A DNA stretch of 64,000 bases from Hyphomonas neptunium ATCC 15444 (GCF_000013025.1 NC_008358.1:124001-188000); one strand, 5' to 3'. Shown: positions 47,493-56,384, counted from the stretch's first letter. A program made the numbers and translations. The notes: generated from the sequence alone by a model not told the origin.

Positions 47493-48302
47493 TCAGGGAT
47501 GGATGCCCGAGGGGTCGTTCACTGGATGGAAATGCCCGTCATCCGCGCTGTGGCCGTGGTCTTCATGCCCATGACCATGGATTGGGAGGATCATCAGGAT
47601 CAGGGCAATGAGGATGCCGCTCCCAAGGGCCGCAACCCCCCGGATTGGAGGCTCTTCCTTCAAGGGCTGCATCAGGGGGCCGGTGGCCACATAAATCAGG
47701 AGGCCGGCCGACAGCGCGTAAAGCGCGGCAACAATTTCCGGACCGAGACCGGTCAGGAAGAGACCGCTGACCAACGCGCCAAACGGGGTCGTCGCCCCGG
47801 CAGCGAGAAACGCCCAGAACAAGGCCTCCCGGACACGGAAGCCATGGCGGGCGAGGATAGCAAAGGCAATCACACCTTCGGCAAACTCATGCAGGATCAG
47901 TGAGGTGGACGCATAGACCCCGGATTCGAAGCTGGCGGCGAAGGTTACCGAGTAGATCACCCCATCAAGGAAAGAGTGCAGGCCAACTGCCAGGAGAGGC
48001 GTCAGTGCGCGTGCCCGGCCACCCGCCTTTTCCGGAAACAGGGCATTGATGCCGGACGTCAGCAGCAAGCCTCCAAAAAAACCTGTCAGCAGAAAGGCCG
48101 GTGCGCGCGCGCTCATCAGGATGGCTTCCGGCGCGATGTGCAGCAAGGTCAACGAGATCAGCATGCCCCCAGCGGCCAGCGAGAACAGCCCGGATTGGCG
48201 GGCGGTCCAATCGCTGCGGATCGCGACAGCTACGAGACCAGCCGACGTTACGAGGGCCGCGATCAGCCCGAACAGGATAGGCGCCTGAAGAGAAAGGGGC
48301 AT
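47493..48302 (-). CDS. ZIP family metal (zinc) transporter
   Basis: The protein has 269 residues and about eight TM helices. The metal path is formed by TM4 HSFLDG and TM5 HEFAEG, both ZIP hallmarks. A His-rich C-terminal tail (HGHGHEDHGHSADDGHFH) probably buffers zinc. Members import Zn2+ into the cytoplasm. It is divergent from the His-rich lipoprotein of the ABC group, with a Zur-like site midway between. Confidence 0.92.
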   Translation of the reverse strand: MPLSLQAPILFGLIAALVTSAGLVAVAIRSDWTARQSGLFSLAAGGMLISLTLLHIAPEAILMSARAPAFLLTGFFGGLLLTSGINALFPEKAGGRARALTPLLAVGLHSFLDGVIYSVTFAASFESGVYASTSLILHEFAEGVIAFAILARHGFRVREALFWAFLAAGATTPFGALVSGLFLTGLGPEIVAALYALSAGLLIYVATGPLMQPLKEEPPIRGVAALGSGILIALILMILPIHGHGHEDHGHSADDGHFHPVNDPSGIHP

Positions 48303-48390
48303 TCGGCGGCGGATGTCCGTCTTGCTGCCGTCTTGAGGGGGCAGGGGTTGATGAAGGGCTGCGCCTTGTGCGCTCAGGCACCTTGCGAAA

Positions 48391-48409
48391 AGTGTTATAA
48401 TGTTTCACT
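48391..48409. promoter_or_regulatory. Zur-box-like site between divergent zinc genes
   Basis: The partly palindromic stretch AGTGTTATAATGTTTCACT has outer arms AGTG/CACT and an AT-rich TTATAAT core like known Zur sites of alphaproteobacteria. Its centre (48400) is 98 bases from the ZIP start and 94 from the lipoprotein start, almost exactly in the middle. TATAAT inside it could also serve as a -10 box that Zur would cover. Confidence 0.5.
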
Positions 48410-48493
48410 CTTGCGCTTGCCAGAAGTATTTTGCGGCACAGCTGGGTTTTCCCGGCATTCGTATGCCGCTTTCCCGTTACCAGGAGCTGACCC

Positions 48494-49138
48494 ATGAGTT
48501 CATCCGCCCGCTTTCTGACCCCGCTGCTCACCGGAGCTGCAATTTCTGTTCTTGCCGCCTGCGGTCCGGGAGCGCCGCCGCCCGCCGAGACTGCGGCGGT
48601 CGAGACCGGAGAAGCACTGCCGGAAGACGGACCTTCTGGTGACGTTCAAACCCCGTCCGGTGATGACCATCCGGAAGGTGAGGCGGGCCACCACGAGGAT
48701 GGAGAAGGCCATGATCATGAAGAAGAGCATGCTGGGGGCACAGCTCATGTTCACGGCATTGCGGATCTGGCCTTTGTCTTCGAAGGTGGGACGCTGACCG
48801 CCGACATGATGTCTCCGCTGGCCAATTTCGGGCTCTCAGAGGCCGACGGGGTGTTCACGGATGAAATCAAATCGGCGCTTCCGGGACTGATTACCGTGAC
48901 GGGTGGCGATTGCACGCCAAACGCGCCGGTGGCGGAGATCGATACATCAAGCGGCCACACAGACGCGCATGTCGGGTTTTCCTGGACCTGCATCAATCCG
49001 GCCAATGTGTCCTCGGCCCGCTTTACCGGGTTTGCCGACTTTCCGGGTTTTGAAACGATCAATGCCGTCTTTGTTGGCGATACGGTTCAGAAAGCCGCAG
49101 AGCTGACGCCTTCCTCCCCAGAGCTTTCCCTGAAATAA
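48494..49138 (+). CDS. His-rich DUF2796-like lipoprotein (zinc binding, putative)
   Basis: The protein has 214 residues, with a signal peptide and lipobox VLAAC (Cys 23). A His/Asp/Glu-rich segment at about 55-85 (HHEDGEGHDHEEEH) is followed by AHVHGIADLAFVFEG and a domain with two conserved Cys (GGDCTP and SWTCINP), the DUF2796 pattern. It may hand zinc to, or sense zinc for, the ABC system encoded next. AGGAG lies 7 bases before ATG 48494. The next gene starts 8 bases after its stop. Confidence 0.82.
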   Translation: MSSSARFLTPLLTGAAISVLAACGPGAPPPAETAAVETGEALPEDGPSGDVQTPSGDDHPEGEAGHHEDGEGHDHEEEHAGGTAHVHGIADLAFVFEGGTLTADMMSPLANFGLSEADGVFTDEIKSALPGLITVTGGDCTPNAPVAEIDTSSGHTDAHVGFSWTCINPANVSSARFTGFADFPGFETINAVFVGDTVQKAAELTPSSPELSLK

Positions 49139-49146
49139 CGGCTGAG

Positions 49147-49842
49147 ATGGCTGACCCGGTTATTGATATCGAAGGGCTGCGCTTTGCCTGGAAGAGCGGC
49201 CCGCAGGTGCTCGACATGGATACGTTTCGTGTCGATGCCGGAGAGCGCGTGTTCCTGCGGGGACCGTCGGGCTCTGGGAAATCCACGCTGCTCGGCCTGA
49301 TCGCCGGCGTTCTTCAGCCCCAGGCGGGGCGCATCTGCGTGTTGGGCGAAGATATGAACGTGCTCAAAGCTGGCCGCCGCGACAGGCTGCGCGCTGACCG
49401 GATGGGCGTGATATTCCAGATGTTCAATCTGGTGCCGTATCTGTCGGTAACGGGAAACGTCCTGCTGCCGCTGCGCTTTTCCCCGGCGCGCCGGATGGCT
49501 GCCGGAAATGATCCGCAGGCGGAAGCCCGCAGGTTGTTGGCGCGGCTGGGTCTGGAAGATAAAGAGTTGCTGGAGCGCCGGGTATCAGACCTGTCTGTCG
49601 GGCAACAACAGCGCGTGGCGGCCGCGCGTGCCCTTATCGGCAGCCCGAGCCTCGTCATCGCCGACGAGCCGACTTCAGCCCTCGACGCCGACGCGCGGGA
49701 CCGGTTCATCACCCTGCTCTCCGAAGAGGTAGAGCGGTCAGGCGCAACGCTTCTGTTCGTCAGTCATGACGCATCCCTCGCCGGATTGTTTACGCGCGCT
49801 GCCGATCTCACGGCAATAAACCGGGCAGGGGCGCCGGCATGA
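49147..49842 (+). CDS. ABC transporter ATP-binding protein (MacB/LolD type)
   Basis: The protein has 231 residues. Walker A GPSGSGKST (39-47), signature LSVGQQQR, Walker B LVIADEPTSALD and the switch His in FVSHD are present. It belongs to the LolD/MacB group that drives mechanotransmission by FtsX-like permeases rather than channel import. It overlaps the permease gene by four bases, so they form one unit. Confidence 0.92.
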   Translation: MADPVIDIEGLRFAWKSGPQVLDMDTFRVDAGERVFLRGPSGSGKSTLLGLIAGVLQPQAGRICVLGEDMNVLKAGRRDRLRADRMGVIFQMFNLVPYLSVTGNVLLPLRFSPARRMAAGNDPQAEARRLLARLGLEDKELLERRVSDLSVGQQQRVAAARALIGSPSLVIADEPTSALDADARDRFITLLSEEVERSGATLLFVSHDASLAGLFTRAADLTAINRAGAPA

Positions 49843-51107
49843 CCGCCCTGTTTTCGCTGGCCTGGGCAAGCCTTCTGAACCGCAAGGGCTCAGTGATCCT
49901 TACGATTGTCGCCGTCGCGCTGTCGGTTGCGTTGTTTCTCGGCGTGGAGAAAGCCCGTAGCGGTGCGCGGGAAGGTTTTGAAAATACCATTTCCGGAACC
50001 GACCTGATCGTTGGGGCGCCGACCGGAACTGTGAACCTTCTTCTCTACTCTGTGTTCCGGATGGGGTCTGCGACAGCGGAAGTCTCCTGGCCAACCTATC
50101 GCCAGATTGCCGAACGCCCCGATGTGGCGTGGACCGTCCCGATTGCATTGGGCGACAGCCATCGCGGCTTTCGCGTGATGGGGACAGCCCCGGAATATTT
50201 TGCCCATTACAAGTATGGCGGCGGGCAGGCATTGGAGCTTGCCGAAGGCGCGGTCTTCGATGACCTGTTCGATGCCGTGATCGGCGCCGATGTTGCGCGC
50301 GATCTTGGGTACGCGCTGGATGCGCCATTGGTTCTGACCCACGGACTTGGCGCGGCGGATCTGGGCTCAGGCCATGAGAACCGGCCATTCCGCGTGTCGG
50401 GCATCCTCAAGCCCACGGGAACGCCTGTAGACCGCACCGTCCATGTCTCCCTCGAAGCGATCACGGCGATCCATGTCGGCTGGGAAACGGGGGCCAAGAA
50501 CCCGCTTGCCGACTCGATCCCGACCGACATGATCAGGTCTTTTGATCTCACCCCCAAAACGGTCACAGCGATTTTCGTCGGGCTGGAGCGTAAGGGCACA
50601 ATCCTGACAACGCGCCGCCAGATAAATACCAATCGCGGTGAGCCCCTCATGGCGATCATCCCCGGCGAGGCGCTGCGAGAGCTTTGGGGCGTGACCTCCA
50701 TTGCCGAGCGCGCGCTGCTGGCCGTGTCCGGCTTTGTGATTGCCGTCGGCCTCGTCTCTATCCTCACATCGATCCTGACCAGCCTCAATGAGCGGCGTCG
50801 TGAAATGTCGATCCTGCGGGCAACGGGCGCGCGCCCTGGTCATATCTTTTCCCTGCTTGTGCTGGAGTCGGGCCTCATCGGCTTCATGGGCGCGTTGATT
50901 GGCATCGTCATTGTCCACAGCGCGTTTGCGGTGGTCGCGCCGCTGCTGCAGGCGCGGTACGGCGTGGCCTTTGGAACGGGCGGGCCGGGGTTGCTTGATC
51001 TCTACGTGCTTGGCGCCGTGACGCTTGCATCGCTTCTGATCGGCGCGGTTCCGGCAATTGCCGCCATGCGGCGGTCATTGGCCGATGGGCTCAGCGTCCG
51101 ATTGTAA
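49839..51107 (+). CDS. ABC transporter permease, FtsX/MacB type
   Basis: The protein has 422 residues: one TM helix near the N-terminus (about 15-35), a large periplasmic domain (about 60-275), and three TM helices in the C-terminal part (LLAVSGFVIAVGLVSILTSI, then two near 340-410). The topology and the FtsX-family loop RRREMSILRATGARPGHI are clear. With the ATPase it probably extracts or moves a lipoprotein or envelope factor in zinc homeostasis, judged from its neighbours. Confidence 0.9.
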   Translation: MTALFSLAWASLLNRKGSVILTIVAVALSVALFLGVEKARSGAREGFENTISGTDLIVGAPTGTVNLLLYSVFRMGSATAEVSWPTYRQIAERPDVAWTVPIALGDSHRGFRVMGTAPEYFAHYKYGGGQALELAEGAVFDDLFDAVIGADVARDLGYALDAPLVLTHGLGAADLGSGHENRPFRVSGILKPTGTPVDRTVHVSLEAITAIHVGWETGAKNPLADSIPTDMIRSFDLTPKTVTAIFVGLERKGTILTTRRQINTNRGEPLMAIIPGEALRELWGVTSIAERALLAVSGFVIAVGLVSILTSILTSLNERRREMSILRATGARPGHIFSLLVLESGLIGFMGALIGIVIVHSAFAVVAPLLQARYGVAFGTGGPGLLDLYVLGAVTLASLLIGAVPAIAAMRRSLADGLSVRL

Positions 51108-51155
51108 CAGCATTGTGCTCTGGAACTGTGCGCGAGGGCGCCTTAAACAAGGGAT

Positions 51156-51881
51156 ATGAAAACGACATCCCTTCCGGGCTTTGCCCTCGCCAGCCTCGCC
51201 ATTGGTCTTGCCGCTGCCTGTGGCGGCGCTTCAACAAACGGGACGGCAGAAGCCGCGCCTGCCAAGCCGGCAGAGGAAGCGCCTGCCAAGGCCAAGGCAG
51301 ACGGTCCGAAAGTCGGGGACAAGATTGGTCAGAGCGCTGCCGAGCGTGCTGCAGCGCGTGCAGAGGCCGCCAAGAAGCGCGCGGCAGATCAGGCCCGCAT
51401 CGATGCTGAACTGGCAGCCCGCGGCGTCGAGCGGATTGGCTGGGAAGACCTGATGCCGGAAGGGGAGGAAGAACGCCTCGCTCAGATGTATCAGGCACAG
51501 ATGGCGATGCTTTATTCCGGCGCCGGTGTGGCCGAAGGTTCAGCGGCGGATACGGCCGTGCAGATCGGTACCTTCAACACTGTGAAGGAGCTCAACGGCA
51601 AGAAGATCCGCATCCCTGGCTATACCGTACCATTCGAGTATGGCGCCGATGCGCAGATCAAGGAATTCCTGCTCGTCCCGTATTTCGGCGCCTGTATCCA
51701 CGCGCCGCCGCCACCGCCGAACCAGACCGTTTTCGTGATGTCTGACAAGGCAATCAAGATGCAGGACCTCGCGCAGGCCGTCTGGATTGAAGGCACCATC
51801 CATACCCAGACCCAAGAAAGCGATCTTGCGGACGCTGCCTATACGATCACGCTGACCGGGATCGAGGAATACACTTACTGA
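51156..51881 (+). CDS. DUF3299 lipoprotein
   Basis: The protein has 241 residues, with a lipobox LAAAC (Cys 22). A Lys/Ala/Glu-rich helical linker (about 25-95) precedes the DUF3299 domain with IRIPGYTVPFEY and FLLVPYFGACIHAPPPPPNQ, whose Cys and His could bind metal. This family is repeatedly found with DUF2796 proteins and MacB-type ABC genes, supporting a role in the same zinc-linked unit. Its stop overlaps the next start by one base. Confidence 0.85.
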   Translation: MKTTSLPGFALASLAIGLAAACGGASTNGTAEAAPAKPAEEAPAKAKADGPKVGDKIGQSAAERAAARAEAAKKRAADQARIDAELAARGVERIGWEDLMPEGEEERLAQMYQAQMAMLYSGAGVAEGSAADTAVQIGTFNTVKELNGKKIRIPGYTVPFEYGADAQIKEFLLVPYFGACIHAPPPPPNQTVFVMSDKAIKMQDLAQAVWIEGTIHTQTQESDLADAAYTITLTGIEEYTY

Positions 51882-52516
51882 TGCAGCATAATCTCGACCT
51901 GGATGCCGTGCAGGTCATTGCCTGGGATTTCGACGGTGTTCTCAATCGTAATATTGAGAAGGGCGTCTTCGCCTGGTCGCGCAATTTCGAACAGGATCTT
52001 GGGCTGCCGCTTCAATCCTTTTCCAGCTTTCTGTTTTCCGGTCGCTTTCAGAAGGCGATGGTGGGGCAGGCTTGCCTGGTCGAGTTGGTGACCGAATGGG
52101 CTGAATTGAATGATGCCCCCGGCCGCGCGCCCGAGATACTCGACTATTGGTTCAGACAGGACGCAATCCCCGACGACCGCACACTGGCGCTTTTCGAGCC
52201 CCTGAAGGCTCGCGGACTGCGACACGTGATGGCGACCAATAACGAAATTCACCGCACGGCTTTTATCGAAGACGCCATGGGGTTTGGCGGGCGGATGGAG
52301 CGCATTTTTGCGGCAGGGCGAATGGGCATCGCAAAACCCGATACCGCCTATTTCGCCCACATTGAAACAGAGCTTGGCGTGGCGCCTGAGGCGCTGCTGC
52401 TCGTCGATGACATGGAAGAGAATGTTGCGTCCGCCAGAACCCGCGGATGGCAGGCGTTCCATTTCGAGGAAGGCGCTCATGAGCTTCTGGAGCGGGCGCT
52501 CGGGCTTCAGCTGTAA
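51881..52516 (+). CDS. HAD superfamily hydrolase
   Basis: The protein has 211 residues. HAD motif I is DFDGVLN (D16 nucleophile, D18), motif II is MATNN, motif III Lys is in GIAKPD, and motif IV is LVDDMEEN. The cap is of the small helical (epsilon-type) kind. Phosphatase activity on a small metabolite is likely; the substrate is unknown. TGATG couples it to the DUF3299 gene. Confidence 0.9.
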   Translation: MQHNLDLDAVQVIAWDFDGVLNRNIEKGVFAWSRNFEQDLGLPLQSFSSFLFSGRFQKAMVGQACLVELVTEWAELNDAPGRAPEILDYWFRQDAIPDDRTLALFEPLKARGLRHVMATNNEIHRTAFIEDAMGFGGRMERIFAAGRMGIAKPDTAYFAHIETELGVAPEALLLVDDMEENVASARTRGWQAFHFEEGAHELLERALGLQL

Positions 52517-52549
52517 TTGATGCCCATTTCGGGCGAGCCCCGCTTAAAG

Positions 52550-52582
52550 CAAGAAGGGCGACCCGACAGGCCGCCCTTCCGC
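52550..52582. terminator. Hairpin between convergent HAD and mscL genes
   Basis: GAAGGGCG at 52553-52560 pairs with CGCCCTTC at 52572-52579. The T content after it is poor on both strands, so it is a weak bidirectional terminator candidate. Confidence 0.45.
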
Positions 52583-52660
52583 ACTCTACGCGGTACTCTA
52601 CTATCCACAAAGTAGCAGCGGACTGCTTAATACTTTGCGAACCCTGTGCCGCAGCTTTGC

Positions 52661-53074
52661 CTACTGGTTCTTGGCCAGAAGGTTGCGGATTTCTTCCAGA
52701 AGCACTTCCTGGCGCGGTGGGGCCGGAGGCGGCGCCGCTTCTTCCTTCTTCTTCAGCGTGTTCATGCCCTTGATCACGAAGAACAGGGCCAGCGCCATGA
52801 TGACGAAGGAAATCACGGCATTGATGAACTTGCCATAGGCGATCACCGGGGCGCCGGCTTCCGTGGCGGCCACCAGGGAGACATACTCCGTGCCGTTCAA
52901 CGAAATGAACAGATCGGCGAAATCTACCCCGCCCATCAGCATGCCCAGCGGCGGCATCATGATGTCGTTCACCAACGACGTTACGATCGTGCCGAAGGCG
53001 CCGCCGAGGATGAAGCCGACGGCGAGGTCGACAAGATTGCCCTTGAGGGCGAACTCTTTGAATTCTTTAAACAT
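52661..53074 (-). CDS. mscL: Large-conductance mechanosensitive channel MscL
   Basis: MscL is a pentameric channel that opens under membrane tension to release solutes during hypo-osmotic shock. It has 137 residues. The N-terminal [19 protein letters not shown] helix and TM1 ([21 protein letters not shown]), a short periplasmic loop, TM2 ([19 protein letters not shown]) and a charged C-terminal helix are present. It is downstream of ihfB on the same strand. Confidence 0.96.
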   Translation of the reverse strand: MFKEFKEFALKGNLVDLAVGFILGGAFGTIVTSLVNDIMMPPLGMLMGGVDFADLFISLNGTEYVSLVAATEAGAPVIAYGKFINAVISFVIMALALFFVIKGMNTLKKKEEAAPPPAPPRQEVLLEEIRNLLAKNQ

Positions 53075-53182
53075 TATCTACCCCTTCCGATTGGCGGGAT
53101 GCCGCCAGCGTATGCAACAGAAATCGCGGTGTTTGAGATCAGCGTCAAGGCGCTGCAACAAGGGCGCGAAAAGGGGAGAGGC

Positions 53183-53482
53183 CTATCTCGCCTCGGGATC
53201 GTTGCCGCCATTGACGCGGGCGCGCAGTTCCTTGCCCGCCTTGAAGAAGGGGACGGCTTTCGCCGGCACTTTCACAGGCTCGCCCGTGCGGGGATTACGG
53301 CCCTTGCGGGCATCCCGTTTGCGCACCGAGAATGCGCCGAAGCCGCGCAGTTCAACCCGGTCGCCGCGGGTAAGCGCGTCACCGATCTCGCCAAGGATGA
53401 CGTTCACGACCTTTTCAACGTCTTCGTGACGCAGGTGCGCGTTTTCAGCCGCGAGCTTCTCTATGAGTTGGGACTTCAGCAT
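53183..53482 (-). CDS. ihfB: Integration host factor beta subunit
   Basis: IhfB is a DNA-bending protein that works as a heterodimer with IhfA. It has 99 residues, starting [14 protein letters not shown]. The beta-arm [23 protein letters not shown] contains the Pro that intercalates into the minor groove. The frame extends to 53533, but ATG 53482 is the conserved start. It follows rpsA as in many alphaproteobacteria, with two hairpins between them. Confidence 0.95.
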   Translation of the reverse strand: MLKSQLIEKLAAENAHLRHEDVEKVVNVILGEIGDALTRGDRVELRGFGAFSVRKRDARKGRNPRTGEPVKVPAKAVPFFKAGKELRARVNGGNDPEAR

Positions 53483-53501
53483 CGCGTTGATAATAAACGC
53501 A

Positions 53502-53534
53502 TTTGCGGCGGGAGCGCTAGGCCCCCGCCGCAAA
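53502..53534 (-). other. Strong hairpin in the ihfB leader
   Basis: TTTGCGGCGGG (53502-53512) and CCCGCCGCAAA (53524-53534) form a perfect 11-base stem, 20 bases upstream of the ihfB ATG. There is no clean T-run; a leader or attenuator hairpin is more likely than a full terminator. Confidence 0.55.
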
Positions 53535-53552
53535 CATTTCGGGAAATTTAGG

Positions 53553-53583
53553 TTGCCGGTCCGCTTTCACGCAGACCGGCCCC
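53553..53583 (-). terminator. Terminator-like hairpin after rpsA
   Basis: GCCGGTCTGC and GCGGACCGGC (minus strand, 53555-53580) pair with one wobble around GTGAAA. AACCTAAATTT follows. It is 15 bases after the rpsA stop. Confidence 0.5.
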
Positions 53584-53597
53584 CAATCGAACGGCCA

Positions 53598-55577
53598 TCA
53601 GGCCAGTGAATCGGCCTGATCTTTCCAGCCATCGCGCTCGAAACGGCCCTGGATAGCCAGTTCCTCTTCGAGGTCTGCGATCTGCTCGTCGGAGAGCGCA
53701 GCGATCTGCCAGAAGTGGAAGACGCCGGCTTCGTTCAGCTTTTTCTCGAATGCCGGGCCGAGACCCTTGAGGGTCTTGAGGTCGTCAGCTTCGCCTTGCG
53801 GGGCGTCGAGACGGCCACGGTCGTCCAGCGAGTCGGTGTCAGCAGCGGCCTTTGGCTTGCCTTTCGACGATGCCAGGGCTGCGCCCAGGATGTCGCCAAG
53901 AGACGCGCCGGCATCTGCCGAACCATACTGTGCGACGGCTTCGGCTTCTTCTGCGATCTCAAGGGCCTTGATCGAGAGCGAAACGCGGCGTGTTGCGCGG
54001 TCCACCGTGATGATCTTGGCGTCGACCTTGTCACCGACTGCAAAGCGCTCTGGGCGTTGGTCTGCCCGGTCACGCGAAAGGTCGGAGCGGCGGATGAAGC
54101 TTTTCACAGCCGGAGTACCGAATTCGACTTCGATACCGCCGGAGGTGATTTCCGTCACGGTGCAGGTCACGGTCGCGCCGCGCTTGAGGCCACCGCCGCC
54201 ACCACCAGCAGACTCGCCGCTGCTGCTGACTGCCGATTCAATCGGGTCACCGGAAAGCTGCTTGATGCCCAGCGAGATGCGCTCTTTGTCGACGTCGACA
54301 TCAAGAACCTTCGCTTTGACACGGTCGCCCTTGGTGAAGGCTTCGATCGCCTGATCGCCGGATTTATCCCAGGCGATGTCGTTGATGTGCACCATACCGT
54401 CGAGATCCGGGCCAAGGCCAACGAACAGGCCGAACTCGGTGATCCCGCGGACTTCGCCTTCGATTTCCGTACCGACTGGATTTTCGGCAAGGAAAGCGCT
54501 CCATGGGTTGTCCATGGTCTGCTTGAGGCCGAGCGAGATGCGGCGCTTTTCGCTGTCCACGTCCAGCACTTCCACATCGACTTCCTGCGAGGTCGACAGA
54601 ATCTTGCCGGGATGCACGTTTTTCTTGGTCCAGCTCATTTCGGAGACGTGGATCAGGCCTTCGACACCATCTTCCAGCTCCACGAAGGCGCCGTAATCGG
54701 TGATGTTGGTGACAGTGCCCTTGAGGCGCGCGCTGACCGGGTAGCGGGACGAAATGTTGTCCCACGGATCGGTGCCGAGCTGCTTCATGCCGAGCGAGAT
54801 ACGCTGGGTTTCCGGGTTGATCTTGATGATCTGAACTTCGACTTCCTGACCCACTTCGACCACCTGCGAGGGGTGGTTGATGCGCTTGTAGGACATGTCG
54901 GTAACGTGCAGCAGGCCATCGATGCCGCCGAGGTCAACGAACGCACCGTAATCGGTGATGTTCTTGACGATGCCCTTGCGGACGTCGCCTTCAGCCATGT
55001 CGGAGACGATCTCGGCACGCTGTTCGGCGCGGCTCTCTTCGAGGATCGCGCGGCGCGAGACAACGATGTTGCCGCGAACGCGGTCGAGCTTGAGGACAGC
55101 GAAAGGCTGCACTTCGCCCATGAGCGGACCGACGTCGCGCACGGGGCGGATGTCGACCTGGCTGCCGGGAAGGAAGGCATTGACGCCGCCGAGGTCGACG
55201 GTGAAGCCGCCTTTGACGCGGCCGGAGATGGCGCCTTTGACAGGCTCGCCTTTCGAGAAGGACTTCTCAAGCTTGATCCAGCGCTCTTCGCGGCGGGCCT
55301 TGTCGCGCGAGAGAACGGCTTCGCCCAGCGCGTTTTCGATCCGATCGAGGTAAACATCGATCAGGTCGCCAGGGGCGGGCTGCTTGTCTTCAAGCATGAA
55401 TTCTTTGGTCGGGATGCGGCCTTCGGTCTTCAGGCCGATGTCGACGACGACGGCGTCGTTGTCGATGCGCAGGACGGTTGCCGGGATAACCTGGCCTTCC
55501 TGCATGGCAGATGCCGCAGCCGAGGACTCGAACATCGAGGCAAAATCGGCCGGGGAGGGGTTCATTTCGTTCGTCAT
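53598..55577 (-). CDS. rpsA: 30S ribosomal protein S1 with C-terminal helix-hairpin-helix extension
   Basis: S1 helps the ribosome bind mRNA. It has 659 residues, against 557 in E. coli. Six S1 (OB-fold) repeats are visible, with repeated KGIVKNITDYGAFVDLGG-like blocks. After a low-complexity linker, the last 62 residues (LKTLKGLGPAFEKKLNEAG, then IAALSDEQIADLEEEL and GRFERDGWKDQA) form a helix-hairpin-helix unit like the tails seen on some alphaproteobacterial L21 and NuoE proteins. ATG 55577 is chosen because the frame upstream (to 55679) is not S1-like. GGAG lies about 8 bases before it. Confidence 0.96.
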   Translation of the reverse strand: MTNEMNPSPADFASMFESSAAASAMQEGQVIPATVLRIDNDAVVVDIGLKTEGRIPTKEFMLEDKQPAPGDLIDVYLDRIENALGEAVLSRDKARREERWIKLEKSFSKGEPVKGAISGRVKGGFTVDLGGVNAFLPGSQVDIRPVRDVGPLMGEVQPFAVLKLDRVRGNIVVSRRAILEESRAEQRAEIVSDMAEGDVRKGIVKNITDYGAFVDLGGIDGLLHVTDMSYKRINHPSQVVEVGQEVEVQIIKINPETQRISLGMKQLGTDPWDNISSRYPVSARLKGTVTNITDYGAFVELEDGVEGLIHVSEMSWTKKNVHPGKILSTSQEVDVEVLDVDSEKRRISLGLKQTMDNPWSAFLAENPVGTEIEGEVRGITEFGLFVGLGPDLDGMVHINDIAWDKSGDQAIEAFTKGDRVKAKVLDVDVDKERISLGIKQLSGDPIESAVSSSGESAGGGGGGLKRGATVTCTVTEITSGGIEVEFGTPAVKSFIRRSDLSRDRADQRPERFAVGDKVDAKIITVDRATRRVSLSIKALEIAEEAEAVAQYGSADAGASLGDILGAALASSKGKPKAAADTDSLDDRGRLDAPQGEADDLKTLKGLGPAFEKKLNEAGVFHFWQIAALSDEQIADLEEELAIQGRFERDGWKDQADSLA

Positions 55578-55718
55578 GGGGTCTCCGGAGAGGGCCAAAT
55601 GGTTCAAGGCAGGCCAGCACCATTGCCGCCTGCGCACATTCGACCCGTCATGTGGTCTTTCAGTATCTGAAGCGGGCACCGCCTGTTTGGATTGAGGCGT
55701 TCCCCTTGCAGGTGCCCC

Positions 55719-56357
55719 TCAGGCAGTCTTTCCCTTGGCAAGGGCAGCCTCAACAGCTGCCATCGCCCTTTCCACAGCCGCCTCTATAGTGAGATCAGTG
55801 GTATCGATCAAGATAGCATCGTCTGCCATCGCGGCCGGGGCATCCGTGCGCCCCTGATCACGTGCATCGCGGATTTTCAGCTGCTCAATCACCTGATCCA
55901 GCGTCACGTCCTCGCCATGCCCGATCAGCTCTTTCCAACGCCGCTCGCCGCGCTGGGGCACATCGGCATCCACCCACAGCTTCACGTCCGCGTCCGGGGC
56001 AATGACCGTGCCGATGTCGCGGCCATCCAGCAAGGCGCCGCCTTCGCGGGTCGCAAAGGCACGCTGCAGCTCGAACAGGGCCTGGCGCACGGAGGGGATG
56101 GCGGCAACAACGCTCGCGGCTTTGCCTGCTTCTGCTGAGCGCAGTTCATGCTCGATAAAGTCCGACAGATCGAGCATCCGGGCGATGTCAGACAGGGGCC
56201 CGGCCTCGTCCAAGGGAACGCCTTGTTTCATCGCGGCTACGCCTACGGCGCGGTAAAGCCGGCCGGTATCCATGTGGGGCAGGCCATAATGAGCCGCGAG
56301 GCGTTTCGCGATGGTGCCCTTGCCAGAAGCTGTCGTGCCGTCAATTGCGATGATCAT
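55719..56357 (-). CDS. cmk: Cytidylate kinase
   Basis: Cmk phosphorylates CMP and dCMP with ATP. It has 212 residues. The P-loop is GTTASGKGT (7-15). HMDTGRLYRAVGVAAM and LDGRDIGTVIAPDADVKLWV are family blocks. It is upstream of rpsA, the classic aroA-cmk-rpsA-ihfB order, here interrupted by an oxidoreductase gene between aroA and cmk. Confidence 0.95.
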   Translation of the reverse strand: MIIAIDGTTASGKGTIAKRLAAHYGLPHMDTGRLYRAVGVAAMKQGVPLDEAGPLSDIARMLDLSDFIEHELRSAEAGKAASVVAAIPSVRQALFELQRAFATREGGALLDGRDIGTVIAPDADVKLWVDADVPQRGERRWKELIGHGEDVTLDQVIEQLKIRDARDQGRTDAPAAMADDAILIDTTDLTIEAAVERAMAAVEAALAKGKTA

Positions 56358-56384
56358 GAGGCCGGGGAGTGATCCACCCCCCGC

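Noticed and set aside
53715-55670. 651-residue open frame on the plus strand
   Set aside because: It is entirely antisense to rpsA, whose S1 repeats are unmistakable. The frame is open only because of codon bias in a GC-rich gene.
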